This document shows, piece by piece, positions 16,642 through 22,870 of a stretch of DNA of 22,870 nt; within the stretch, counting starts at the first letter, position 1; each line of letters starts with the position of its first letter. The stretch is from Opacimonas sp040514355 (GTDB lineage Bacteria; Pseudomonadota; Gammaproteobacteria; Enterobacterales; Alteromonadaceae): contig JBEVCF010000105.1 of assembly GCA_040514355.1 (NCBI GenBank), positions 1 to 22,870 on the forward strand. Reading direction: 5' to 3'. The notes beneath the pieces were generated by a model. The model saw nothing but the letters and a program-made list of their open reading frames with translations. It searched no databases and was not told the origin of the DNA. Position numbers and translations under genes: made by a program.

Positions 16642-17100
16642 TCATGATGGATTGTGTAGCGATTCAGCTTGCTGAAACTGCATGTCACAGCCAGCTAATT
16701 TAAAATACTTATACCTTTCTCGTGCCGCTTGTTTGGCTACATCTGCCACCGGTACAAAATCGTAAATAGTTTGATACCGTTGCGGATGAGCAATGTCGCT
16801 AAACGCTAAGTTGACGACAATATTACGCAAAGCACTTTGGGTACCCCAAGTAATTTCGACAGGAGCACCACCAGCAGGCCCTTCTCCGGCCAAATTATGG
16901 GCAATGAAACTGTCCGCTGGAAGTTGCCACAACAATTCATCAAACGTTTCGGCCTGGGCTTTATCCGCACACAACACACTGAGTTTTTGTTGCTTGCGAT
17001 AACAGTGTGCTACCAATTCACACGCAAATACGTGTTCCGGACTCGCATTAGAAGAGTCCGAATGGTCAGATGTCAATTGGTAAAAAACAACTTGGGTCAT
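16642..17100 (-). CDS. holC: DNA polymerase III chi subunit HolC
   Basis: This 152-aa clamp-loader accessory subunit pairs with psi (HolD) and links the replisome to single-strand binding protein. Conserved features are VVFYQL at the N-terminus, the central FIAHNLAGEGPAGGAPVEI block (nearly identical in E. coli HolC), and the C-terminal YDFVPVADVAKQAARERYK. E. coli HolC has 147 aa. The ATG follows the pepA stop after a single nucleotide (TAA-T-ATG), so translation is probably coupled to pepA. valS follows 27 nt later. Confidence 0.93.
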   Translation of the reverse strand: MTQVVFYQLTSDHSDSSNASPEHVFACELVAHCYRKQQKLSVLCADKAQAETFDELLWQLPADSFIAHNLAGEGPAGGAPVEITWGTQSALRNIVVNLAFSDIAHPQRYQTIYDFVPVADVAKQAARERYKYFKLAGCDMQFQQAESLHNPS

Positions 17101-17101
17101 A

Positions 17102-18607
17102 TTAATCTTCTGTTCGGATCCCTGCGCGGTTCATCAAGAACTGAGCGATCAAACTAACAGGACGGCCAGTTGCACCTTTATCTTTGCCACTATTCCATGC
17201 TGTACCCGCAATATCCATGTGGGCCCAATTGTACTTTTTGGTAAAACGAGATAAGAAACACCCTGCAGTAATGGTGCCTGCCGCACGTCCACCTAAGTTA
17301 CTCATATCGGCAAAAGGCGAATCTAGCAAGGGCTGATATTCATCCCATAACGGCAAACGCCATGCGCGATCTGAAGCCTGTTCAGAAGCATTTAATAATT
17401 CATGTGCCAAGGGATTATGCGTAGACATAACTGCACTAGCATGATGCCCTAACGCAATGATGCACGCACCCGTTAATGTAGCAAAATCGACTACGCAGTC
17501 TGGTTTGAAACGCTCCACGTATGTCAGGGCATCACATAACACCAGACGACCTTCTGCATCGGTATTCAATACCTCCACTGTTTGGCCTGACATAGTAGTC
17601 AAAATATCACCTGGACGATACGCATTGCTATCGGGCATATTTTCACAACCGGCCAAGACACCAATGACATTCAAGGGTAAGTTTAATTCGGCCACGGTAT
17701 GCATTGCACCTAATACCGCTGCAGCGCCTCCCATGTCATACTTCATTTCATCCATACCAGCGCCTGGTTTGATTGAAATACCGCCCGAGTCAAACGTTAG
17801 TCCTTTACCAACTAGCACAATCGGTGCTTGGTCAGACGGACCTCCCTGATGACGAATAATACTCATCATCGATTCATTATGAGAACCGCGACCCACCGCT
17901 AAATAACTCCCCATGTTTAACTCAGCCATCTTCGCCTCGTTAATGACCTCGGTCGTAACCGTGTTATACATCGATGATAATATCTGTGCTTGTTCCCATA
18001 AGTATGCGGGATTACAAATATTGGGTGGCATATTAGCTACATCACGAGTTACTTTTACCCCTTTTGCAATCGCATTACCGTGTTCAATAGCACGCTCGCC
18101 AGCAGGTAGTTCTTTGCGAGTAGGCACATTAAAAACAATTTTGCGCAACGGACGTCGTGGCTCGCCTTTTTTGGTCTTTAGTTGCAAAAATGTGTACAAA
18201 CTGTGCTGGGTTGCTTCAACCGCTTGGCGCACTTTCCAGTAGGTGTCACGGCCTTTGACATGTAACTCGGGTAAAAAACATACCGCTTCCATGGATCCTG
18301 TTTCATTTAGCGTTTTTATTGTTTTTGCAATAATGTCTTTATATTGCCGCTCATCGAGTTCGCGTTCTTTACCACACCCGACTAGTAAGACGCGTTCACT
18401 CAGCACATTAGGGACATGGTGTAACAAGAGCATTTGGCCTGCTTTGCCTTCTAGGTCTCCACGACGAATAAGACCTGAGATATAGCCATTACTGATCTCA
18501 TCCAATTGTTCTGCAACAGGGGTAAGGCGACGTGGCTCAAACACGCCTACGACAATACAAGCACTGCGTTGTTTCTCTGGACTTCCGCTCTTTACGCTAA
18601 ATTCCAT
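17102..18607 (-). CDS. pepA: Leucyl aminopeptidase PepA
   Basis: This 501-aa hexameric M17 metallopeptidase removes N-terminal residues, preferring leucine. In E. coli it also binds DNA in Xer recombination and carAB control. The N-terminal half is almost identical to E. coli PepA. The catalytic domain has VGKGLTFDSGGISIKP (metal-binding lysine and aspartate), MKYDMGGAAAV, the signature NTDAEGRLVL, and ATLTGACIIALG. The frame is open to 18634, but ATG 18607 (MEFSVKSG) matches the E. coli start and has AGAGGAA about 6 nt upstream. It heads the pepA-holC-valS operon and is divergent from lptF across 93 bp. Confidence 0.97.
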   Translation of the reverse strand: MEFSVKSGSPEKQRSACIVVGVFEPRRLTPVAEQLDEISNGYISGLIRRGDLEGKAGQMLLLHHVPNVLSERVLLVGCGKERELDERQYKDIIAKTIKTLNETGSMEAVCFLPELHVKGRDTYWKVRQAVEATQHSLYTFLQLKTKKGEPRRPLRKIVFNVPTRKELPAGERAIEHGNAIAKGVKVTRDVANMPPNICNPAYLWEQAQILSSMYNTVTTEVINEAKMAELNMGSYLAVGRGSHNESMMSIIRHQGGPSDQAPIVLVGKGLTFDSGGISIKPGAGMDEMKYDMGGAAAVLGAMHTVAELNLPLNVIGVLAGCENMPDSNAYRPGDILTTMSGQTVEVLNTDAEGRLVLCDALTYVERFKPDCVVDFATLTGACIIALGHHASAVMSTHNPLAHELLNASEQASDRAWRLPLWDEYQPLLDSPFADMSNLGGRAAGTITAGCFLSRFTKKYNWAHMDIAGTAWNSGKDKGATGRPVSLIAQFLMNRAGIRTED

Positions 18608-18700
18608 GGTCATTTCCTCTGAAAAAACTTGCAAAAACGACTAGTTTACTTAAAAATTCAGGTTTCGCCACCAAAATTAAACGTTTTCTAGACTTCTATC

Positions 18701-19816
18701 ATGATTATTTTTCGCTACTTATTAAAGGAAACGTTAAAATCGCAACTTGCCATTTTTTTTATCCTCATGGCAATATTTATCACTTTGCGTTTTGTCCGGA
18801 TTTTGGGTGATGCAACGGACGGTGACATCCCTGCTGACTTGGTATTGGGATTTTTAACACTATACTCACCAATTTTAGCGTCACTTATTCTCCCAATCAG
18901 TTTTTTCCTAGGGATCATGATTGCACACGGGCGCTTGTATGTTGACTCTGAAATGACAGTGTTGCGTGCATGTGGAGTGTCCGAATGGTATGTGACCCGC
19001 GTCATGCTCGCTTTATCTATTTTTATGGCAGGTGCCACCGCTGCTGTCACGATGTACTTTGCCCCTTTGGCTGTGGAAAGGGAATATCAACTCAAAGAAC
19101 AAGCTGGCGCCGAATCAGGTATTGCCTCGATGATTCCTGGACGCTTCCAACAAACCGAAAATGGCTCTGCCGTTATTTTTGTCCACGAAATAGAGACACA
19201 AGCGAATCAACTCGTGAAGATTTTCTTATCTGAAATTGATGCCAAAGATGAGCGTATCATTCGTGTGATCTATGCACAAGATGGTACCATTGAACCACTA
19301 TCCGATGGCTCTCAAATGCTCACGCTACGCAACGGTAATCAATACAATGGTACCGTAGGACAACGCGATTATCAGGTAATTGACTTTTTGCAATACCGCA
19401 TCCAAATTGGCGAGCGTGCGCCAGATGAATTACGCCGTAAGGTCGCGGCATTAAGCATCAGCGAATTGTGGGGTGATCCTCGTTCAGAAGCGATAGCCGA
19501 GCTACAGTGGCGTATTGCCATCCCCATATCGTTACCATTTTTGGTGCTCTTAGCGGTCCCCTTGAGTGCCGTTAATCCAAGACAGGGCCGCTTTGGCAAA
19601 TTACTCCCCGCCATTTTGATGTACTTAGGCTATTTTTTGTTACTCATGGCTGCTAAACGCGCACTAGAAGACGGAAAAATTCCTGTCGCCTTAGGCTTGT
19701 GGTGGGTCCATGGCTTTATTGCTTTGCTCGGTTTTATGCTGATCTCTCGTCAGCGTAAAACAGGCGTTGCTGTGCGGAAGTTGCTCCAAGCAAAAAAAGG
19801 AGCGACCAGTGTTTAA
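18701..19816 (+). CDS. lptF: LPS export ABC transporter permease LptF
   Basis: This 371-aa inner-membrane permease, with LptG and the ATPase LptB, extracts lipopolysaccharide from the inner membrane and passes it to LptC-A. The N-terminal amphipathic and TM1 segment (MIIFRYLLKETLKSQLAIF) closely matches E. coli LptF. TM2-3 surround residues 50-110 and contain the coupling-helix region EMTVLRACGVSEW. A periplasmic beta-jellyroll spans about 135-265, and TM4-6 include VVPLS-like AVPLSAVNPRQGRFGKLLP. E. coli LptF has 366 aa. The ATG at 18701 gives the family start. The stop overlaps the lptG GTG start by 8 nt. Confidence 0.95.
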   Translation: MIIFRYLLKETLKSQLAIFFILMAIFITLRFVRILGDATDGDIPADLVLGFLTLYSPILASLILPISFFLGIMIAHGRLYVDSEMTVLRACGVSEWYVTRVMLALSIFMAGATAAVTMYFAPLAVEREYQLKEQAGAESGIASMIPGRFQQTENGSAVIFVHEIETQANQLVKIFLSEIDAKDERIIRVIYAQDGTIEPLSDGSQMLTLRNGNQYNGTVGQRDYQVIDFLQYRIQIGERAPDELRRKVAALSISELWGDPRSEAIAELQWRIAIPISLPFLVLLAVPLSAVNPRQGRFGKLLPAILMYLGYFLLLMAAKRALEDGKIPVALGLWWVHGFIALLGFMLISRQRKTGVAVRKLLQAKKGATSV

Positions 19817-20873
19817 TTATATCGACCAATATATTGGTAAAACCTTATTGGGCACCGTTTTTGTGACGCTGTCGACGCTGATAGGCTTGAGCGCATTAAT
19901 TAAATTTGTAGAACAACTGCGCAAGGTCGGCGAAGGTGACTATGACTTGTTTATGGCGGGGCTGTTTGTGCTATTCAGTATCCCGCGAGATATTGAACAA
20001 TTTTTCCCAATGGCAACCTTGATTGGCGGCTTGATTGGAATGGGGGTATTAGCAAGTAACTCTGAACTAGTTGTCATGCAAGCTGCGGGAATGAGCAAAT
20101 GGCAAATCATCAAATCCGCCATGAAATCAGCGGTTCTCATGGTCTTAGCTGTGCTGTTAGTGGGTGAGTTTGTCACCCCGATCAGTGAGACCAAAGCCAA
20201 AACGTTGCGTTCCGAGGCGATTTCAGGTGGACAAGTCTTTCGTGGGGACAAACGCATTTGGACCAAAGATGGCAGTGATTTTGTCAGTATTGGTAAAGTC
20301 TTTGACCAAGAACACTTGGGCGATGTGGTGATCTACAAATTTGCTGATGACTTGTCTTTGGATGAGATCATTGTCGCAGAAAAAGCCTCCTTCACGGAAG
20401 ACTCTTGGGCTTTGCAAAATGTGACATTGACTTTGTTCTCCGACGAATATGTGAGCATGCGCAGTCTTTCTTTAATGCAATGGAATGCAGCACTTACGCC
20501 TGACAAACTGAGTGTAGCCACCGTAAAACCTGAAGCTTTGTCGATCCAAGGCCTGGTTGAATATGTCGATTACTTAGACAATAATCAGCAAGATGCTGTG
20601 CGTTATGAGTTAGCCCTGTGGCGCAAAGTGGTACAACCCATCTCCGTCGGCGTGATGCTATTAATGGCGTTTAGTTTTATTTTTGGGCCACTGCGTTCAA
20701 CCACAATGGGCGCGAGAATTATTATGGGTACACTCACCGGTTTTGGCTTTTTTATCGCGAACCAACTATTTGGGCCATTCGCCATGGTGTACAACTTGCC
20801 CCCTCTCCTCGGTGCATTATTACCAAGTTTTTTATTTGCTGCTGTGGCGACGTATTTATTGCGACGATCTTAA
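19809..20873 (+). CDS. lptG: LPS export ABC transporter permease LptG
   Basis: This 354-aa partner of LptF in the LptB2FG complex begins FNYIDQYIGKTLL, parallel to E. coli LptG (360 aa). TM1 is followed by IKFVEQLRKVGEGDYD, the coupling helix in SELVVMQAAGMSKWQ, a periplasmic jellyroll at about 135-260, and TM4-6 with MLLMAFSFIFGPLRSTTMG. The start is GTG at 19809, set by AAGGAG at 19797-19802 and lying inside the end of lptF (8-nt overlap, GTGTTTAA). The frame is open further upstream, but that would place 14 extra residues before the family start. It is convergent with the RDD gene, with 5 nt between stops. Confidence 0.95.
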   Translation: MFNYIDQYIGKTLLGTVFVTLSTLIGLSALIKFVEQLRKVGEGDYDLFMAGLFVLFSIPRDIEQFFPMATLIGGLIGMGVLASNSELVVMQAAGMSKWQIIKSAMKSAVLMVLAVLLVGEFVTPISETKAKTLRSEAISGGQVFRGDKRIWTKDGSDFVSIGKVFDQEHLGDVVIYKFADDLSLDEIIVAEKASFTEDSWALQNVTLTLFSDEYVSMRSLSLMQWNAALTPDKLSVATVKPEALSIQGLVEYVDYLDNNQQDAVRYELALWRKVVQPISVGVMLLMAFSFIFGPLRSTTMGARIIMGTLTGFGFFIANQLFGPFAMVYNLPPLLGALLPSFLFAAVATYLLRRS

Positions 20874-20878
20874 ATCAT

Positions 20879-21421
20879 TTAACGCCATGACTTGTGATCA
20901 TTAGCGTGTTTGGTCAATACTAAAATTTCGGTTTTAGCTAGGCGGTCTTGCAAAGCAAGTTTGTGTTTATAGTCAAACAAGACAAATAAGGTCCCCATTC
21001 CCCCAAGTGAAGCAACAAGTCTTAACAAAAGTCTAGGGAAGGTCATGGGTGCTTCCACGGTACTGAAAATACGCATCCGCCAAGCCCGCATACCAATTGT
21101 TTGACCGCCTTTTGCCCAAAACCACAAGAAGAAACCCAAGACCCACATCACCACCCAGACTTGCAGTAAGGTGGTGAAAAGAACGGATGTCTGCATAAAA
21201 TCGCTAAAGTGCTCGACATTCGCACCCACGACTGCGTTACTATGTAAAATGACTAAAATAAACAAAAACGCCAAAGCTGCCACCATACCTACGGCAATCG
21301 CCACCAGTGCATCATAAATCATCGCGGCAAGGCGACGCATAAAGCCAGCGCGCGGAAAATCCTGGGTGTTGTCAGTAGGCGTTGTTGCTTGAGATTGAGA
21401 CTGTTTGTTTTTTTTGGCCAT
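20879..21421 (-). CDS. RDD family membrane protein
   Basis: This 180-aa inner-membrane protein of unknown function has a polar, Lys/Gln/Thr-rich N-terminus (1-25). The RDD signature RRLAAMIYDALVAIAVGM lies at the start of the first helix, a second helix around 80-105 precedes GGQTIGMRAW, and a third hydrophobic segment lies near 130-150. KLALQDRLAKT near the C-terminus is typical of RDD proteins. The ATG at 21421 has no strong Shine-Dalgarno. It lies 38 nt downstream of the exported-protein gene in the same direction, so the two are probably one transcription unit. Some RDD proteins have been linked to ion transport, but nothing here proves it. Confidence 0.85.
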   Translation of the reverse strand: MAKKNKQSQSQATTPTDNTQDFPRAGFMRRLAAMIYDALVAIAVGMVAALAFLFILVILHSNAVVGANVEHFSDFMQTSVLFTTLLQVWVVMWVLGFFLWFWAKGGQTIGMRAWRMRIFSTVEAPMTFPRLLLRLVASLGGMGTLFVLFDYKHKLALQDRLAKTEILVLTKHANDHKSWR

Positions 21422-21459
21422 GAGCGTCGTATCGTGAACACATTGACCGTCATTGTATC

Positions 21460-21978
21460 TCAGTCAGGCACAATCGCCAACCAAGGCAACCAGCGCTCAT
21501 CTTGATTGAGTTGTTCAAGCTCTGCTTCTTCGTAAAAAGGCATGTCCGTATTATCTGGTTCCGACGCCAAGTCGTTCAAATCCACGGCATATGCAGTTCC
21601 TCGTAAGCCATGCTCGGTATTTTGGATTCGATAGTACACCCCCTGCCACATTTTTGCGCCAAACTGACCTTGCTTTTTGTACATAAATAACAAGTCCTGA
21701 GATAGCCAGCGGTAGTCCTGTTTTACTGAGACTTGTTTGGGATAGGGATAAGGAATATGACACCACAGTTCCGGCCCTTCCAAACACTTCATCTCTTTCA
21801 TGGAGAGGAAAAAATCTTTGAACTGGCTGTGATCAATGTGCAGGGTATAGTCTTGCTGAGCATTGATTGTTATGCGACCAATGACATGTTGATGATTGTG
21901 TTTATCGATTAAAACCACTTGATCGGCAACACTGTATCCACTCAAAAGTAGCAGCCACAGTACACATAATTTACGCAT
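21460..21978 (-). CDS. Uncharacterised exported (periplasmic) protein
   Basis: I do not recognise this 172-aa protein. It begins with a typical Sec signal peptide (MRK, hydrophobic LWLLLL core, cleavage probably after SVA near residue 18) with no lipobox cysteine. The mature part is mixed beta and polar. It has two cysteines 9 residues apart (KCLEGPELWCHI) that could form a disulfide, an acidic C-terminal third, and a tryptophan-rich ending (RWLPWLAIVPD). The start is ATG 21978 with AAAGGA upstream; the frame continues to a TTG at 22002, which would precede the signal peptide with polar residues. It is followed by the RDD gene, and the pairing suggests an envelope role but nothing more specific. 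Confidence 0.7.
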   Translation of the reverse strand: MRKLCVLWLLLLSGYSVADQVVLIDKHNHQHVIGRITINAQQDYTLHIDHSQFKDFFLSMKEMKCLEGPELWCHIPYPYPKQVSVKQDYRWLSQDLLFMYKKQGQFGAKMWQGVYYRIQNTEHGLRGTAYAVDLNDLASEPDNTDMPFYEEAELEQLNQDERWLPWLAIVPD

Positions 21979-22079
21979 TTTGTTCAATCCTTTACCAGTC
22001 AAAGTCTAAGTGTGGCATGACTTGAGTATTTATGCCCTCCTCATTTGGCAGGATTATATGAAATAAATCAAAAAAGGGC

Positions 22080-22107
22080 TTGCTACTATAAAAATGGCCG
22101 TTATAAT
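22080..22107 (+). promoter_or_regulatory. Sigma-70 promoter of tRNA-Leu
   Basis: TTGCTA (22080-22085), a 16-bp spacer, and a perfect TATAAT (22102-22107). The start would be near 22114, about 28 nt before the mature tRNA 5' end. Confidence 0.75.
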
Positions 22108-22141
22108 TCAAACCCCTGTCTAGAGAGTCTCCTCTTACTGT

Positions 22142-22226
22142 GCCGGTGTGATGGAATTGGTAGACATGACGGATTCAAAATCCGTTGCCTTCGGGCGTGG
22201 CGGTTCAAGTCCGCCCACCGGTACCA
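22142..22226 (+). tRNA. tRNA-Leu (anticodon CAA)
   Basis: An 85-nt class II tRNA decoding UUG. The acceptor stem is GCCGGTG/CACCGGT, with pair 1-72 a G-U wobble. The D arm is ATG-GAATTGGTAGA-CAT, and the anticodon arm is ACGGA-TTCAAAA-TCCGT with CAA at positions 34-36. The long variable arm is GCC-TTCG-GGC, and the T arm is GGCGG-TTCAAGT-CCGCC. Discriminator A and an encoded CCA are at 22223-22226. All features fit a leucine tRNA. No clear terminator is visible downstream. Confidence 0.95.
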
Positions 22227-22291
22227 CTTAATGCATAAACCCTTCAGAAACGCTTATTTCATCTGGCGTCAATTCACTTATCTATCAAAAC

Positions 22292-22315
22292 GCTACCAGT
22301 TTGGCTACCAGATTG
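22292..22315. repeat. 12-bp tandem duplication after tRNA-Leu
   Basis: GCTACCAGTTTG is followed directly by GCTACCAGATTG (11 of 12 bases identical). It lies in the 131-bp stretch between the tRNA and the stop of the truncated heme oxygenase gene. Confidence 0.7.
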
Positions 22316-22357
22316 CTTTATTTATTACCCAGTGATTTTCTTGCAGGGGGCGGGGGA

Positions 22358-22669
22358 TTACAATTGAGCATTATTGAGCGATAAACGGTAAGCCGAATCT
22401 AACGCAGCGGGGATAGATTGATGTTGTCCGAGCTCAGCCAAGTCGGCCTTAAGCAATGGCGTTTTAAGTTTGACGCCAAACTCATCAAATATATTGGGAT
22501 GCTGCTGCAGTAGATTTTTTTCTAAGGGCTCATACCAGCTCAAAAATATTTGCAAAACACATTGATAATCAATCACTGAAACACATTGTGACATGAGTTG
22601 TAACAGCAAGGGATGACGGTCTAAGTTTGTATGAGCTGCACGTGTTTGAGTTTTTAAGAAATGATGCAA
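22358..22669 (-). pseudogene. Heme oxygenase-like gene truncated at its 3' half
   Basis: The 103 residues resemble the N-terminal half of a biliverdin-producing bacterial heme oxygenase (family about 190-200 aa). LKTQTRAAHTNLDRHP contains the family's proximal heme-ligand histidine, the helical FLSWYEPLEKNLL follows, and the linker KTPLLKADLAELG is characteristic. The reading frame ends shortly after AALDSAYRL, where homologs continue into the LYVLEG...GG distal helix that covers the heme. That part is absent from all frames before the tRNA. Without it, heme binding should fail. Start: TTG 22669 has GGAG 6 nt upstream; TTG 22681 in the same frame is an alternative. It is convergent with tRNA-Leu. 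Confidence 0.65.
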
Positions 22670-22699
22670 AGAGAGCTCCAAACGAGTCTTGTTACTTTA

Positions 22700-22727
22700 G
22701 GTATAGTAAAAGTTATCCATTTCGCAA
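22700..22727 (-). promoter_or_regulatory. Candidate promoter of the heme oxygenase remnant
   Basis: On the minus strand, TTGCGA (22727-22722), a 16-bp spacer, and TATACC (22705-22700). Each box has 4 of 6 consensus bases. It lies in the 97-bp gap after the LysE-type gene. Confidence 0.4.
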
Positions 22728-22777
22728 CTCTTTGTTTTGTTTTTATACTTTAGTCAAAAAACAGGGAATACGTCACT

Positions 22778-22870
22778 TCAGGTAATTAACGAATACGCAA
22801 TCACTAACATGACACCTCCAACAACACACTCTAGAATTTGCCAAGCTTGTGGTTTGGCGAACAATGGGGA
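22778..22870 (-). CDS. C-terminal end of a LysE/RhtB-like amino-acid exporter (partial)
   Basis: Reading the minus strand from the window edge gives 30 codons and a TGA. The peptide contains FAKPQAWQILE followed by the hydrophobic segment VVGGVMLVIAYSLI. A basic F-x-x-P-x-x-W loop leading into one last membrane helix that ends the protein is the usual C-terminus of LysE-superfamily exporters. Only this end is visible, so substrate and exact family are open. The gene is upstream of and co-oriented with the heme oxygenase remnant. Confidence 0.55.
   Translation of the reverse strand, partial: SPLFAKPQAWQILECVVGGVMLVIAYSLIT

Noticed and set aside
22231..22335. 34-codon ORF directly after the tRNA-Leu CCA end, basic and aromatic
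   Set aside because: It has no ribosome-binding site, starts 5 nt after the tRNA and includes the 12-bp tandem duplication. It is most likely a chance frame, although a transcript containing it would exist if the tRNA has no terminator.
1..22870. CRISPR array, insertion sequence, prophage, toxin-antitoxin or other defence module
   Set aside because: No spaced direct repeats, transposase, integrase, phage or defence domains are seen. Nearly all coding sequence is accounted for by housekeeping families.

Overview
The window is chromosomal housekeeping sequence from a gammaproteobacterium, most likely of the order Alteromonadales (family Alteromonadaceae or close). The evidence is protein content only. 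GlnA, PepA, PlsC, PpiC, ValS, BipA and LptF/G are all close to their Escherichia coli counterparts. A DUF6776-type membrane protein and a CBS-tailed CLC protein fit marine relatives of Alteromonas, and the base composition is moderate to low in GC. I see no plasmid, phage, transposon, CRISPR or toxin-antitoxin signature. Two runs of exactly 10 Ns (5438-5447 and 12226-12235) are assembly gaps, and the second interrupts glnG.

Layout. Positions 1-5800 hold a coiled-coil membrane protein (minus), a CLC chloride transporter with CBS domains followed by HemJ-like protoporphyrinogen oxidase (plus), a UPF0149-like protein (minus), the parvulin PpiC (plus), a PatB/MalY C-S lyase (minus) and an unrecognised 97-aa protein (plus). 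A bidirectional terminator then separates these from typA/bipA (minus). Positions 7670-12540 are the nitrogen-control locus glnA, glnL (ntrB), glnG (ntrC). It has a clear sigma-54 promoter and two NtrC sites before glnA, a terminator after glnA, and another NtrC-type palindrome just before glnL. Positions 12590-13735 are a plsC-rraB pair with overlapping ends. Positions 13843-18607 are the pepA-holC-valS operon (minus), divergent from lptF-lptG (18701-20873, plus), as in E. coli. Positions 20879-21978 carry an RDD membrane protein and an uncharacterised exported protein. The right end has tRNA-Leu(CAA), a heme oxygenase gene that lacks its 3' half, and the last 30 codons of a LysE-type exporter.

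How the genes work together. GlnA makes glutamine, and GlnL and GlnG sense and control nitrogen status by acting on the glnA promoter and probably on their own. PepA, HolC and ValS form a mixed housekeeping operon. LptF and LptG are the membrane subunits of the LPS-export ABC transporter. RraB tunes RNase E and sits translationally next to PlsC (phosphatidic acid synthesis). I found no convincing new multi-gene system. The most interesting points are regulatory (the glnL operator and a possible second sigma-54 promoter), the non-canonical ion-path residues of the CLC protein, and the truncated heme oxygenase beside tRNA-Leu.
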